Source: Actinomyces faecalis (lineage in GTDB: Bacteria > Actinomycetota > Actinomycetes > Actinomycetales > Actinomycetaceae). From it: DNA of 64,000 nucleotides. Where the stretch lies: NCBI RefSeq assembly GCF_013184985.2, contig NZ_CP063418.1, positions 248,001 to 312,000 on the forward strand, given 5' to 3'. Position numbers and translations under genes: made by a program. The notes beneath the pieces are model-generated. The model was not told where the DNA came from. It searched no databases and was given only the letters and a program-made list of their open reading frames with translations. Positions 8,638-17,365 of this stretch are shown piece after piece. How positions within the stretch are numbered: position 1 is the first letter of the stretch; every line of letters starts with the position of its first letter.

Positions 8638-10023
8638 GTGACACGTACCGCGACTGAGCCCGAGACAGCCACCGCCACCGAGACCGGACACCCGGCTCCC
8701 GGCCAGGTCGGTACCCTCGCGGACCCCGCGACGGCCTCCCTCGACCGCCCGGGCAGCCTGCCGACCAAGCAGCAGGCCGCAGCCGCGGCCAAGGACAAGG
8801 TCCTCAGCTCCCCGGCCGCCGTCGAGCTGGCGCACGAGTTCCTGGGACAGATCACCGAGCCCCTGAGCGTGGGTGCCCACATGGGTGCCCGTCGCGAGGG
8901 CGAGCGCGTGGTCACCCACCTGTTTGAGTGCAACCTCGCCGGGTACCGAGGCTGGCGCTGGGCCGTGACGCTGACGCGCCCTCCGCGTGCCCGCAGCGCC
9001 ACGGTGTGCGAGATGGAGCTGCTCCCCGGTGAGGAGGCGATCCTCGCCCCGGCGTGGATCCCGTGGGCGGACCGTCTCCAGCCCGGGGACGTCTCGCGCT
9101 CCGACCGGCTGCCGCGTCGTGAGACCGACGAGCGCCTGGAGCCCGGGTGGGAGGCGACCGGTGAGGAGGAGGGCGACGTCGTCGGCACTGACGCCCTGGA
9201 CTTCGGCCGCGCACGCGTGCTCTCTGCCGAGGGCGTGCAGCGTGCCGCCCAGCGCTGGTACGACGGCGACCACGGTCCTGAGGCGGACGGTGTGCGCAAG
9301 GCCCACGCCGCCTGCGCCACCTGCGGCTTCCTCGTCCCGCTGGCCGGGCCGCTGCGCAACGTCTTCGGCATCTGTGCCAACGAGTGGGCGGCCGACGACG
9401 GACGCGTGGTCTCTCTGGACCACGGCTGCGGCGCCCACTCGGAGACCGACCTTCCTGACCAGGGACCGGAGTGGCCGGTGACGCCCTCACGTCTGGACGA
9501 GGCGGCGATGGAGCCGCTGGGTACGGACGGCACCTCGATCCGCGGCGGGCGCAACCAGGCCGAGGAGGTTGAGGCCTCCTCCACGCAGGAGCAGACCCAG
9601 GCCAACGCCGGGGACGGGCAGGCCGAGGGGGCACGAGACAGCGTCACGCAGTCCCAGGAGGCCGATCAGGACCGTGACGACGCCGACAACGCCGACGACG
9701 CGGCAGCTCCCGCGCAGCAGGAGCCCGCTGGGCGATCCAAGCGGTCGGCGCGCCCTGCCGGTCGGAGCACGCGCACGAGCCGGGCGCGCAGCAGCCGGGC
9801 AGCGGGGTCCCGCAGCCGCAAGCCTGAGGCTGAGACGGCCAGCGCCACGCACGAGGCCGAGCAGGACGAGGTCGAGGACAGCTCCTCGCGCCAGCGGCAC
9901 GCCTCGGCGCTGGACGCCGTCGCTGAGCTTGCGGCAGCCACGGCGCACGAGCACGAGGACGCTCCCCGCACGGTTCCCACGACCCTGGACGAGCTGGAGG
10001 CCCAGCTGCCCTTCGGTGGCTAG
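8638..10023 (+). CDS. DUF3027 domain protein with disordered C-terminal tail
   Basis: The 461-residue protein of unknown function carries the actinobacterial DUF3027 region from about residue 35 to 280. It includes VTHLFECNLAGYRGWRWAVTL, PGEEAILAPAWIPW and a CATCGF motif paired with later Cys (VFGICANEWAADDGRVVSLDHGCG), which suggests a metal or structural Cys cluster. Residues 300-440 are low complexity (Asp/Glu/Gln then Arg/Ser-rich) and likely disordered. The GTG at 8638 is the first in-frame start after the upstream stop. The gene sits next to the helicase-associated protein, as in many actinobacteria. Its last three bases overlap the convergent dehydrogenase gene. Confidence 0.85.
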   Translation: MTRTATEPETATATETGHPAPGQVGTLADPATASLDRPGSLPTKQQAAAAAKDKVLSSPAAVELAHEFLGQITEPLSVGAHMGARREGERVVTHLFECNLAGYRGWRWAVTLTRPPRARSATVCEMELLPGEEAILAPAWIPWADRLQPGDVSRSDRLPRRETDERLEPGWEATGEEEGDVVGTDALDFGRARVLSAEGVQRAAQRWYDGDHGPEADGVRKAHAACATCGFLVPLAGPLRNVFGICANEWAADDGRVVSLDHGCGAHSETDLPDQGPEWPVTPSRLDEAAMEPLGTDGTSIRGGRNQAEEVEASSTQEQTQANAGDGQAEGARDSVTQSQEADQDRDDADNADDAAAPAQQEPAGRSKRSARPAGRSTRTSRARSSRAAGSRSRKPEAETASATHEAEQDEVEDSSSRQRHASALDAVAELAAATAHEHEDAPRTVPTTLDELEAQLPFGG

Positions 10024-10997
10024 CGGGTGACCAGCGCCTCCAGGCCAGTCAGCGGCTCACCTACCGGTGTCGCCTCCACGACGGCGGCGTTAGCGATGAT
10101 GCGCTCCGTGGCGCCCACCACCCTGCCACCAGCAGCGTGAGGGGTCAGGAGCAGGTTCGGTGCGCTCCACAGCGAGGAGCTAGCGGGCAGAGGCTCCGGG
10201 TCGGTCACGTCCAGGCCGGCCGCGGCGATCCGGCCCTCGCGCAGTGCCTCCTCCAGCGCCTCCTGGTCCACCGTCGTGCCGCGACCGACGTTGACCACGA
10301 CGGCACGCGAGGGCAGCAGGGCCAGTCGCTCGCGGGACAGGGCGCCGGCGGTGTCCGAGGCAGAGGGAAGCACCATGACCAGCAGGTCGGTGGCAGGCAG
10401 GGCCTGCTCGATCTGGTCGACGGCGAGCACCTCGAATCCCGCGCGCTCGCCCGCGCTGTGTGCCACGCCGCGCACCTGCGCCCCGAAGGCGCTCAGCAGC
10501 CTCGCCGTCGCCTGCCCGATGGCGCCGAAGCCCCACACCAGGGCGCGGGCGCCGAGCAGGGTGGTCAGGCGCTCCGGGTCGTGGACCGGCTTGGCCCCGC
10601 CCAGCTCGCGGTCCCACTCGCCGCGCTCGGCCGCGCGTACCGCCTGCGGGAGGCGGCGCAGGCAGCCCAGCGTGAGGGCCAGCGCGTGCTCGGAGACAGT
10701 GGCGTCGTGGAAGTGGCGCCCTGAGGTGATGGCCACCGAGGGCGGGAACCCGGCTGCCAGGACGTTGTCCGGGCCTGCGGCCAGGGTCTGGATCCAGCGC
10801 AGGTGGGTGAGGTAGCCGGGCATCTCGCGCAGCACGGCACCGTGCCCGCTCCCGCCCCCTCCCCACAGGACCATCGCCTCGGCGTCCCGGTGGTCGGGCG
10901 GGACGGGACTACTCTCGTCAAAGAGGACCACCTCGTGGCCGGCGTCACGGATCGGAGCAGGGTCGATGTAGCCCGAGGAGGTCAGCAGGATCTTCAT
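10020..10997 (-). CDS. D-isomer-specific 2-hydroxyacid dehydrogenase
   Basis: The 325-residue NAD(P)-dependent dehydrogenase has the Rossmann dinucleotide motif VWGFGAIGQATARLL near residue 165. The family C-terminal signatures NVGRGTTVDQEALEEAL and AAGLDVTDPEPLPASSSLW follow, and the catalytic His lies in LLTPHAAGG. These features place it in the family with phosphoglycerate, glyoxylate and hydroxypyruvate reductases. The length is that of the short form without an ACT domain, which argues against SerA. The substrate cannot be fixed. The stop codon overlaps the end of the DUF3027 gene, and the promoter region is shared with the divergent permease. Confidence 0.9.
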   Translation of the reverse strand: MKILLTSSGYIDPAPIRDAGHEVVLFDESSPVPPDHRDAEAMVLWGGGGSGHGAVLREMPGYLTHLRWIQTLAAGPDNVLAAGFPPSVAITSGRHFHDATVSEHALALTLGCLRRLPQAVRAAERGEWDRELGGAKPVHDPERLTTLLGARALVWGFGAIGQATARLLSAFGAQVRGVAHSAGERAGFEVLAVDQIEQALPATDLLVMVLPSASDTAGALSRERLALLPSRAVVVNVGRGTTVDQEALEEALREGRIAAAGLDVTDPEPLPASSSLWSAPNLLLTPHAAGGRVVGATERIIANAAVVEATPVGEPLTGLEALVTR

Positions 10998-11107
10998 GCC
11001 ACCAGGGTGTCACGCCATCTCCCGGCGCGGTGGGCAGACGGGAGGGAGAGTCGTGACGCGGCGCTGCGATTGCTGTCGGCGGCTTCGCTCTGCGAGAATC
11101 CGGACAC

Positions 11108-12571
11108 GTGAGTGCACGAACCACATCCCCCCGTCCCAGCGCCGCGGCTGCCCCGACCGGCGCGCTTGACCGTTTCTTCCACATCACCGAGCGCGGTTCC
11201 ACCGTGGCTCGTGAGGTACGAGGCGGGCTCGTCACCTTCTTCACGATGAGCTACATCCTCGTCCTCAACCCCCTCATCCTCTCCACCCCCCACGACGGCA
11301 TCGCGCCGCTGGGCACCACTGAGCAGATTGCCGCCGGCACCGCGTTCATCGCCGGCATCATGACGATCCTCATGGGCGTGGTGGCCAACTTCCCGATGGC
11401 CCTGGCCGCAGGACTGGGCATCAACGCGATGATCGCCTACACGCTGGTAGGCATGAACGGCATGACCTACGCCGACGCCATGGGCCTGGTGGTCATCGAG
11501 GGCGTCATCATCCTCGTCCTGGTCCTCACCGGCTTCCGTGAGGCCGTCTTCAAGGCGGTACCCGCGCACCTGAAGACGGCGATCAGCGTGGGGATCGGCC
11601 TGTTCATCGCGCTCATCGGCCTGGTGGACGCCAAGGTCGTGCGTGCTGGCGGCACCCCGCTGGAGCTGGGCCTGGGCGGCTCGCTGCAGGGCTGGCCCGT
11701 GCTGGTCTTCCTCTTCGGCCTCTTCCTCATCCTCGTGCTGCACGTGCGCAAGGTGAAGGGCGCCATCCTCATCGGCATCATCGCCTCCACCGTCCTGGCG
11801 GCCGTTATCGAGGCAGTCGCCCGCCTGGGCGCCTTCGACGCCGAGGCCAACCCCACGGGCTGGTCGCTGTCCGTGCCCGCTCTGGAGGGCTCGCCGGTGG
11901 GGCTGCCCTCCCTGGCTACGCTGGGCCACTTCAGCCTGCTGGGCTCGATCGAGAAGGTCGGCATCGTCTCCGTCGTGCTGCTCGTCTTCTCCCTCATGCT
12001 CGCTGACTTCTTCGACACCATGGGCACGATGGTGGCCATCGGTGCCGAGGGCGACCTGCTGGACGACAAGGGCAACCCGCCGCGCACCCGCGAGATCCTC
12101 GTGGTCGACTCTGTGGCTGCCATCACCGGTGGTATGGGTGGTGTCTCCTCCAACACCTCCTACGTCGAGTCCGCCGCGGGCGTGGGAGAGGGCGCGCGCA
12201 CCGGCCTGGCCTCCGTGGTCACCGGTATCGCCTTCCTGGCGAGCATGTTCATCGCGCCGATCGTCTCGATGGTGCCCTACGAGGCTGCCACCCCGGCGCT
12301 GGTGGTGGTCGGCTTCCTCATGATGACCCAGGTGACGGACATCGACTGGAAGTCCCCGGAGGTCGCCCTACCGGCCTTCATCACGATCATCATGATGCCC
12401 TTCTCCTACTCCATCACCAACGGCATCGGCGCCGGCTTCATCGCCTACCTCGTGGTGCAGCTGGCGCGCGGCAAGGCCAAGCACCTCCACCCGCTGATGT
12501 GGCTGGCCTGCGTCCTGTTCGTCATCTACTTCACGCTGACCCCGATCAAGGCGATCCTCGGTATCGCCTGA
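11108..12571 (+). CDS. NCS2-family purine (AzgA/PbuG-like) permease
   Basis: The 487-residue integral membrane transporter has about 12-14 hydrophobic segments. It carries the AzgA/PbuG hallmarks: a cytoplasmic leader ending RFFHITERGSTVAREVRGGLVTFFTMSYILVLNP, MGVVANFPMALAAGLGINAM, FDTMGTMVAIGAEG, and the substrate-site loop GVSSNTSYVESAAGVGEGARTGLASVV. Members import hypoxanthine, guanine or adenine with protons. The start is the GTG at 11108; no good ribosome site precedes it, so a leaderless transcript is possible. No purine riboswitch was seen in the 110-base divergent region. A strong hairpin follows the gene. Confidence 0.93.
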   Translation: MSARTTSPRPSAAAAPTGALDRFFHITERGSTVAREVRGGLVTFFTMSYILVLNPLILSTPHDGIAPLGTTEQIAAGTAFIAGIMTILMGVVANFPMALAAGLGINAMIAYTLVGMNGMTYADAMGLVVIEGVIILVLVLTGFREAVFKAVPAHLKTAISVGIGLFIALIGLVDAKVVRAGGTPLELGLGGSLQGWPVLVFLFGLFLILVLHVRKVKGAILIGIIASTVLAAVIEAVARLGAFDAEANPTGWSLSVPALEGSPVGLPSLATLGHFSLLGSIEKVGIVSVVLLVFSLMLADFFDTMGTMVAIGAEGDLLDDKGNPPRTREILVVDSVAAITGGMGGVSSNTSYVESAAGVGEGARTGLASVVTGIAFLASMFIAPIVSMVPYEAATPALVVVGFLMMTQVTDIDWKSPEVALPAFITIIMMPFSYSITNGIGAGFIAYLVVQLARGKAKHLHPLMWLACVLFVIYFTLTPIKAILGIA

Positions 12572-12619
12572 CCGGCATGGGCGGCTGGCTGGTGCCGGCG
12601 CCCGTGTGAGACGCCAAGG

Positions 12620-12673
12620 CCCGGCCTTGCTGCGAGTGAGCACACTGCTCATCCGTCTCGCAGCGAGGCCGGG
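12620..12673 (+). terminator. Terminator after purine permease
   Basis: Arms 12620-12636 and 12657-12673 pair over 16 of 17 positions, and an inner 6-bp helix (637-642 with 646-651) caps the stem. A GGGGTTTC run follows. It separates the purine permease gene from the MFS gene. Confidence 0.7.
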
Positions 12674-12811
12674 GTTTCGGCACTGCGAGGGCGGCGATAC
12701 GATGACGTGTCGCGCCTGCTCGCTCAGGCGCCGGACGCCCGGACGCCCGGACGCCTGCCTTCCACGCACGAAACGCATCCCACCATCACGAAACCGAGGC
12801 TTCCGCACGCC

Positions 12812-14200
12812 GTGTCCGCCACCTTTGAGTCACTGAAGTTCCACAACTACCGCATCTGGTTCTTTGCAGCCCTGGTGGCCAATACCGGTTCATGGATGCA
12901 GCGAGTGGCTCAGGACTGGCTGGTGCTACGAGTCCTGACGGACGACTCAGCCTCGGCCACGGGCCTCACCACGGCCCTGCAGTTCCTGCCGGCCCTGCTC
13001 TTCTCAGCCCATGCGGGCCTGCTGGCTGACCGTGTGGACCAGCGCAGGTTCCTCATCCTCACCCAGCTCTCCATGGGACTGGTCTCCCTGGTGCTGGGGG
13101 TGGACGTCATCCTCGGTCACGCCGAGCTCTGGCACGTCTACCTTGCCGCCTTCGTCTCAGGGGTGGCTGGCGCCTACGACTCCCCGGCCCGCCAGATCTT
13201 CGTGGCGCGCATGGTCCCTGGCGACTACCTGTCCAACGCAGTGGGACTGAACTCCGCCTCCTTCAACGCTGCCAGGCTCATCGGCCCTGCGGTCTCGGGG
13301 CTGGCGATCGCCTGGGTCGGCCCGGGGTGGGTCTTCATCGTCAACGCCCTGACCTTCCTCTTCCCCACCCTGGCGCTGGCGACCATGCGGGTGCGCGACC
13401 TCTACACGGTCCCGCGCGCAGCCCGGGCCAAGGGACAGCTGCGTGAGGGACTGGCCTACGTGCTGCGCCGCAGCGACATCGTGGTCATCATCGTGGTCAT
13501 CTCGGTGGTCTCGATGCTCACCCTGAACTTCCAGGTGACTATGGCGGCGATGGTGCGCAGCGCCTTCAACCTGGAGTCCGACGCCTACGGCAACATCTCC
13601 TCGATCTTCGCCGTGGGCTCGCTGGCCGGCGCGCTGTGGGCCGCGCGTCGCAAGGCTCCTCGCGTACGCACGCTCATCGTGGCGACCTTCTTCCTGGGCG
13701 TGTTCACCCTGCTCATGGCCGTGGCACCGAGCTATCCGCTGTTCGCCCTGTCCTCGATCCCGGTGGGCCTGTGCGTGCTCACGGTGCTCACCAGCGCCAA
13801 CCAGACGGTGCAGCTGACGACCGACCCGGCGATGCGCGGACGGGTCATGAGCATCTACATGATGTTCTTCCTGGGGACCACGCCGATCGGATCGCCGCTG
13901 ATCGGCTGGGTCTCGGACCAGTGGGGGCCGCGTTCGGCTGTCGCCGTGGGTGGCGTGGCAGCCGTGGTCATCGCGCTGCTGGCCTCCCTGTGGGCCCGTC
14001 GCCACTGGCACGTGAACCTGTCCTACTCCTCCACCCGCCCCTTCCTGTCCACGGTCGGGCCGCGTGAGCGTGCCAGCCTCACCCACCCCGGCCCGCTGGC
14101 GGGCGAGGAGGTCGAGGGTGCAGGAGCCGAGCTGCTCACCGAGGCCGAGGCCGCGCGTGAGCACGACGGGGACGACGCCGCCGCCGGCACCGGGCGCTGA
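12812..14200 (+). CDS. MFS transporter (MFS_3, EntS-like exporter)
   Basis: This major facilitator has 462 residues from the GTG at 12812. An in-frame GTG at 12707 would add 35 residues of non-conserved, Pro/Arg-rich sequence, so the later start is preferred; there the protein begins with the family leader FESLKFHNYRIWF. Twelve membrane helices can be traced. AGLLADRVDQRRFLILTQ is the motif A loop between helices 2 and 3, and GAYDSPARQIFVARMV is typical of the enterobactin-exporter-like MFS_3 group. The last 60 residues are an acidic cytoplasmic tail. The substrate is unknown; siderophore or drug efflux is possible, and a DtxR-type regulator lies just downstream. Confidence 0.88.
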   Translation: MSATFESLKFHNYRIWFFAALVANTGSWMQRVAQDWLVLRVLTDDSASATGLTTALQFLPALLFSAHAGLLADRVDQRRFLILTQLSMGLVSLVLGVDVILGHAELWHVYLAAFVSGVAGAYDSPARQIFVARMVPGDYLSNAVGLNSASFNAARLIGPAVSGLAIAWVGPGWVFIVNALTFLFPTLALATMRVRDLYTVPRAARAKGQLREGLAYVLRRSDIVVIIVVISVVSMLTLNFQVTMAAMVRSAFNLESDAYGNISSIFAVGSLAGALWAARRKAPRVRTLIVATFFLGVFTLLMAVAPSYPLFALSSIPVGLCVLTVLTSANQTVQLTTDPAMRGRVMSIYMMFFLGTTPIGSPLIGWVSDQWGPRSAVAVGGVAAVVIALLASLWARRHWHVNLSYSSTRPFLSTVGPRERASLTHPGPLAGEEVEGAGAELLTEAEAAREHDGDDAAAGTGR

Positions 14201-14353
14201 GGGCGTCAGCGGGGCAGGGGGCTGGCTGCGGGAGGCTGGTAGCCCCCGCGTGACTGGCGGTGCCGATATCCTGGACCAGCCCGTGGACGGGTCCTCCCTG
14301 TCTGTGGTCAGGCACTGTCCGCTGGACGCAGTTCTTCCCAGGAGGTCTTAGGC

Positions 14354-15028
14354 ATGAGTGAGCTGATCGACACCACCGAGATGTACCTCAAGACCGTCTA
14401 CGAGCTTGAGGAGGACGGCGTCCTGCCGCTGCGCGCACGCATCGTGGAGCGCCTGGACCACTCCGGGCCGACTGTCTCCCAGACGGTGGCACGCATGGAG
14501 CGTGACGGCCTGATGAAGGTGGCGGAGGACCGCTCGCTGGAGCTGACCGAGGAGGGACGACGTCGGGCTACCGAGGTGATCCGCAAGCACCGACTTGCTG
14601 AAAGGCTGCTTCTGGACGTCATCGGTCTCGACAGGCGGCTGGTTCACGAGGAGGCCTGCCGCTGGGAGCACGTGATGAGCGAGCAGGTCGAGGAGCGGCT
14701 GCTCCAGATCCTGGGTGACGTGGCGACTGACCCTTTCGGCAACCCGATTCCCGAGCTGATGACCGAGCACCCTCGGCCGGCCTCGGACGAGGTCAGCTCG
14801 GACCGTGCCGTGCGCGCAGGGCGTCAGGACGGCGTCGTCGTGCGGGTCGGCGAGCCGATCCAGGCGGAGGCGGAGGTCATCGCTCGCCTCGAGGACGCCG
14901 GCGTCGTCGCGGGTGCGCAGGTCAGTCTGCGTGCCTCCTCCAGCGGAGGGGTGCGCGTGGTGTGCTGCGAGGGTGAGCCGGTCGTTCTTCCGGGCGACCT
15001 CGCTCGCCACCTGTTCCTGGCTGTCTGA
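14354..15028 (+). CDS. DtxR/IdeR family metal-dependent transcriptional regulator
   Basis: The 224-residue regulator has the full three-domain DtxR layout. Residues 1-73 form the winged helix (MSELIDTTEMYLKTVYELEE; recognition helix SGPTVSQTVARMERDGL). Residues 74-140 form the metal-binding dimerisation domain, with EEACRWEHVMS giving Cys, Glu and His ligands. Residues 150-224 form the SH3-like FeoA-type domain. A strong AGGAGG site lies upstream of the ATG. Family members bind Fe2+ or Mn2+ and repress uptake genes. This one differs from canonical DtxR in parts of the third domain, so iron versus manganese specificity is open. The divergent or downstream iron genes expected of a dedicated operon are absent. 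Confidence 0.92.
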   Translation: MSELIDTTEMYLKTVYELEEDGVLPLRARIVERLDHSGPTVSQTVARMERDGLMKVAEDRSLELTEEGRRRATEVIRKHRLAERLLLDVIGLDRRLVHEEACRWEHVMSEQVEERLLQILGDVATDPFGNPIPELMTEHPRPASDEVSSDRAVRAGRQDGVVVRVGEPIQAEAEVIARLEDAGVVAGAQVSLRASSSGGVRVVCCEGEPVVLPGDLARHLFLAV

Positions 15029-15111
15029 GCGCCAACGGGCCCTGCTCGCGGGCTGAGGACGGCGCGGTGGCCAATTGCACGAGAATGCTGTGAACGGATC
15101 CTTCTCGAGGA

Positions 15112-15128
15112 GTATCACGGTCGTATAA
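15112..15128 (+). promoter_or_regulatory. Possible degenerate MtrA-like direct repeat and promoter
   Basis: GTATCA (15112-15117) and GTATAA (15123-15128) form an 11-bp-period direct repeat upstream of the first riboswitch. TATAAC at 15124 could serve as a -10 box; no good -35 is seen, which would fit an activated promoter. It matches the GTNAYC pattern less well than the copies upstream of the other wall genes. Confidence 0.35.
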
Positions 15129-15161
15129 CGTGTGCGCTGCACCCGGTCCTCCGGGCGCGGG

Positions 15162-15335
15162 GAGCCGGGCGGGGCCCAGGCCTGCTGGCGTCAGGCTCCT
15201 CTTCCAGACAACGCACCAGCAGGCGCGGGGGAACCACTTCCTCGGCTCGGCGTCACGCCGCAGCCTCGGGGTGAAGCCCGCGTGACGCGGGCCGAGCTCC
15301 TCTGGCTCGAACCCGACAGCTAACTCCGTAGGCTC
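15162..15335 (+). ncRNA. ydaO/yuaA c-di-AMP riboswitch (copy 1)
   Basis: The leader contains the conserved blocks of the ydaO aptamer in order: a variable hairpin (GCCTGCTGG with CCAGCAGGC), GCGGGGGAACCA, CTCGGGGTGAAGCC, and GAACCCGACAGCTAAC. GAGCC and CGGGG at the 5' end can pair with CTCCG and GGCTC at the 3' end to form P1. In actinobacteria this riboswitch senses c-di-AMP and usually turns wall hydrolase genes off. It ends about 20 bases before the GTG of an NlpC/P60 gene. The boundaries are approximate. Confidence 0.9.
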
Positions 15336-15352
15336 ATCAGGAGAGAACTGAC

Positions 15353-16024
15353 GTGACCACACCTGTCCAGGCGCGCCACCGTAAGGCCTCGCGGCCTCTG
15401 ACCCCGCTCAGTGACGTCGCTCCGGCCGTCCGCCGCGGCTTCGCCGTCGTCGCGTCCTCCGGTCTCGCGCTGACCATGATCGCCTCTGGCGCCAACGCTG
15501 CAGGGCAGGACGCCGAGAACCTGCGCAGCTCGGCCGGCACGCTCAAGGTGGGGCCGGCCGCCCAGGTGGAGAGCCTGGCGACGAGCAACGCCCCGATCAA
15601 GGTCTCTGAGCAGGTTGCTGCTGACGACTCTGCGGTCGTGACCGAGGTCCTAACCGTCACGGCCGAGGTCGCCCAGGCCCAGGACGTCGTCTCTGTGGGC
15701 CAGGGGCTGATCGACTACGGCATGCAGTTCCTCGGGGTCCCCTACGTCTGGGGCTCGTCCAGCCCCGACGGCTTCGACTGCTCCGGCTTCGTCTCCTACG
15801 TCTACGCCTCGATCGGTGTGGCCGTCCCCCACCAGTCCAGCGCCATTCGCAGCATGGCGGGCGCGAGCGTCGTCTCGGCCGCTGAGGCCCAGGCCGGGGA
15901 CATCATGTGGTGGCCGGGGCACGTGGGGCTGTACGCCGGTGACGGCATGGTCCTGGAGTCTGTTCCCGGTGGGGTCACCTACCGCGCTGTGTGGGGCAGC
16001 CCGACCTACCTGCGAGTCCTCTGA
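15353..16024 (+). CDS. Secreted NlpC/P60 peptidoglycan endopeptidase (copy 1)
   Basis: This 223-residue exported cell-wall hydrolase has a basic leader (RHRKASRPLTP) followed by a hydrophobic segment and an AAG cleavage region (RRGFAVVASSGLALTMIASGANAAGQ). A linker runs to about residue 115, and the rest is an NlpC/P60 (C40) domain. The catalytic Cys is in the DGFDCSGFVSYVYASIG block (near residue 140), and the His is in WWPGHVGLYAGDGMV. The enzyme cleaves D-Glu/meso-DAP or equivalent stem-peptide bonds. The GTG start follows the riboswitch and an AGGAGAG ribosome site. No LysM or SH3 wall-binding module is present. The gene is paralogous to the next one. Confidence 0.93.
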   Translation: MTTPVQARHRKASRPLTPLSDVAPAVRRGFAVVASSGLALTMIASGANAAGQDAENLRSSAGTLKVGPAAQVESLATSNAPIKVSEQVAADDSAVVTEVLTVTAEVAQAQDVVSVGQGLIDYGMQFLGVPYVWGSSSPDGFDCSGFVSYVYASIGVAVPHQSSAIRSMAGASVVSAAEAQAGDIMWWPGHVGLYAGDGMVLESVPGGVTYRAVWGSPTYLRVL

Positions 16025-16095
16025 CCCCTGGCGGGTGGCGGTGACCGGGCCGGTATCAGGCGCTTGGACACCGTTCCTGCTGTGGTGGCAGATAC

Positions 16096-16137
16096 TGAGT
16101 GAGCCGTCTCCTCCGCGCGGAGGAGACGGCTCACTCA
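16096..16137 (+). terminator. 42-nt perfect palindrome terminator
   Basis: Arms 16096-16116 and 16117-16137 are perfectly complementary with no unpaired centre. The palindrome lies 70 bases after the first NlpC/P60 stop and before the promoter of the second copy, so it insulates the two riboswitch-controlled units. Confidence 0.75.
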
Positions 16138-16180
16138 TACGGGGTATGGACAGTAAGTGGTGGGCATCACGCGGATGTTC

Positions 16181-16220
16181 GTGATCTTGCCGTGACACAA
16201 CGTGCCCGCTCCGGTAGCGT
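16181..16220 (+). promoter_or_regulatory. Promoter with overlapping MtrA-like direct repeat
   Basis: GTGATC (16181-16186) and GTGACA (16192-16197) repeat with an 11-bp period. The second half-site coincides with a -35 box (GTGACA, five of six matches to TTGACA). A 17-base spacer leads to a TAGCGT -10 at 16215. The direct repeat resembles an OmpR-family (MtrA) operator. It sits just upstream of the second riboswitch. Confidence 0.55.
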
Positions 16221-16245
16221 CTGCGTCGTTACCTGGTTGAGACCA

Positions 16246-16416
16246 GTGACACCTCATCGCGGGGCCCAGTCCTGCCGCCTGCGCTGAGGGCCATGACCAT
16301 GACGGCAGGAACGGGGGAACCAGTTCCGGTCTCGGTGACGAGGCCTTGGGGTGAAGTCCGCACCACGCGGGCCGGGCGTCTCCAGCTCGAACCCGACAGC
16401 TCACCTCGTCGGCACA
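16246..16416 (+). ncRNA. ydaO/yuaA c-di-AMP riboswitch (copy 2)
   Basis: It has the same ordered blocks as copy 1: a CCTGCCG/CGGCAGG hairpin, ACGGGGGAACCA, CTTGGGGTGAAGTCC, and GAACCCGACAGCTCACCTCG. Variable stems differ in sequence while the ligand-binding blocks are kept, which argues for selection on both copies. The aptamer ends about 18 bases before the ATG of the second NlpC/P60 gene, so control is probably by ribosome-site access or termination close to the start codon. Confidence 0.9.
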
Positions 16417-16433
16417 CAGGAGAATCAACCCAT

Positions 16434-17189
16434 ATGACCACTCGCACCTCGGCCCGTCACCGCAAGGCGGCACGACCCCTGACCCCGATCGCGACCGTCG
16501 CTCCGGCTGCTCGCCGCGGCATGGCGGTGGCGGCCTCCTCCGGTCTGGCCCTGACCATGCTGGCTTCCGGGGCCAACGCCGCCGGAGCCGCTGAGGCTGC
16601 TGCCTCCGCCGGCTCCCTGGAGGCTGCTGGCGTCGGCGCGATCGCCGCCCAGGCGCGTGACGCCCTGGCCACCAACGAGGCCATCACCGCCGGTCAGGTG
16701 GCCACCCTGGCAGACGTCGAGTCCGTCCCCGAGGTGTCCGTGGCCGCCCCGCAGGCGGCTGCTGTCGAGGCTGAGACCGAGACCGGGACAGAGGCTGCGG
16801 AGGCTGGCGCCGCTGCGCCTGCCCCGGCTGTGGCCGTGGCTGCTCCCGAGAACGCCTCCGCCTCCTCGATCGTCGCGATCGCCTTGCAGTACCAGGGCGT
16901 TCCCTACGTCTCCGGCGGCACGACGCCGTCGGGCTGGGACTGCTCCGGGTTCGTCCAGTACGTCTACGCCCAGGCTGGCATCTCCCTGCCCCGCACCTCC
17001 TACGCCCAGGGCGCTGCGGGCACGCTCGTCTCGGCTGCTGAGGCTCAGCCCGGTGACATCGTCTACTACGGCTACCACGTGGGGATCTACGTGGGCAACG
17101 GCATGATGATCGACGCCGGCACCCCCTCCACCGGCACCGTCTACCGCGCGGTCTTCGGCTCTCCGATCGGCTACGTCCGTATCGGCTGA
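16434..17189 (+). CDS. Secreted NlpC/P60 peptidoglycan endopeptidase (copy 2)
   Basis: This 251-residue exported hydrolase starts at the ATG at 16434, right after CAT and a riboswitch. That start is chosen because the N-terminus (TTRTSARHRKAARPLTP then a hydrophobic export segment to ANAAG) matches the upstream paralogue. The linker (about residues 55-135) is longer and Ala/Glu/Pro-rich. The C-terminal NlpC/P60 domain carries GWDCSGFVQYVYAQAGISLPRTS (catalytic Cys) and YYGYHVGIYVGNGMMID (catalytic His). Without copy 1's WW residues, the active-site rim may differ. It likely cleaves stem-peptide bonds in peptidoglycan during growth and daughter-cell separation. Confidence 0.93.
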   Translation: MTTRTSARHRKAARPLTPIATVAPAARRGMAVAASSGLALTMLASGANAAGAAEAAASAGSLEAAGVGAIAAQARDALATNEAITAGQVATLADVESVPEVSVAAPQAAAVEAETETGTEAAEAGAAAPAPAVAVAAPENASASSIVAIALQYQGVPYVSGGTTPSGWDCSGFVQYVYAQAGISLPRTSYAQGAAGTLVSAAEAQPGDIVYYGYHVGIYVGNGMMIDAGTPSTGTVYRAVFGSPIGYVRIG

Positions 17190-17220
17190 GGCCCACGCCT
17201 AGCGCGCTGATCTCCTCTGT

Positions 17221-17269
17221 GACGACGGCGCCCCGTCGCCTGCTCGCAGGCTGGCGGGGCGCCGTCGTC
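17221..17269 (+). terminator. Terminator after second NlpC/P60 gene
   Basis: Arms 17221-17235 and 17255-17269 pair perfectly over 15 bp, and an inner CCTGC/GCAGG helix caps the stem. It lies 31 bases past the stop codon. Confidence 0.75.
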
Positions 17270-17365
17270 GCTTCGCGGCACGCGCAGTGGTTTGAACCAC
17301 ATGGCGCCGAGGGGTGACAATGGGGACAGTCGGTTTCCCGACACCCGAAGAAAGGGGCAGAAGCC

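Noticed and set aside
10998..11107. Possible purine riboswitch before the NCS2 permease
   Set aside because: None of the conserved purine-aptamer loop sequences are present in the 110-base gap.
12707..12811. Earlier GTG start for the MFS transporter
   Set aside because: It adds 35 Pro/Arg-rich residues outside the family; the GTG at 12812 opens the conserved leader.
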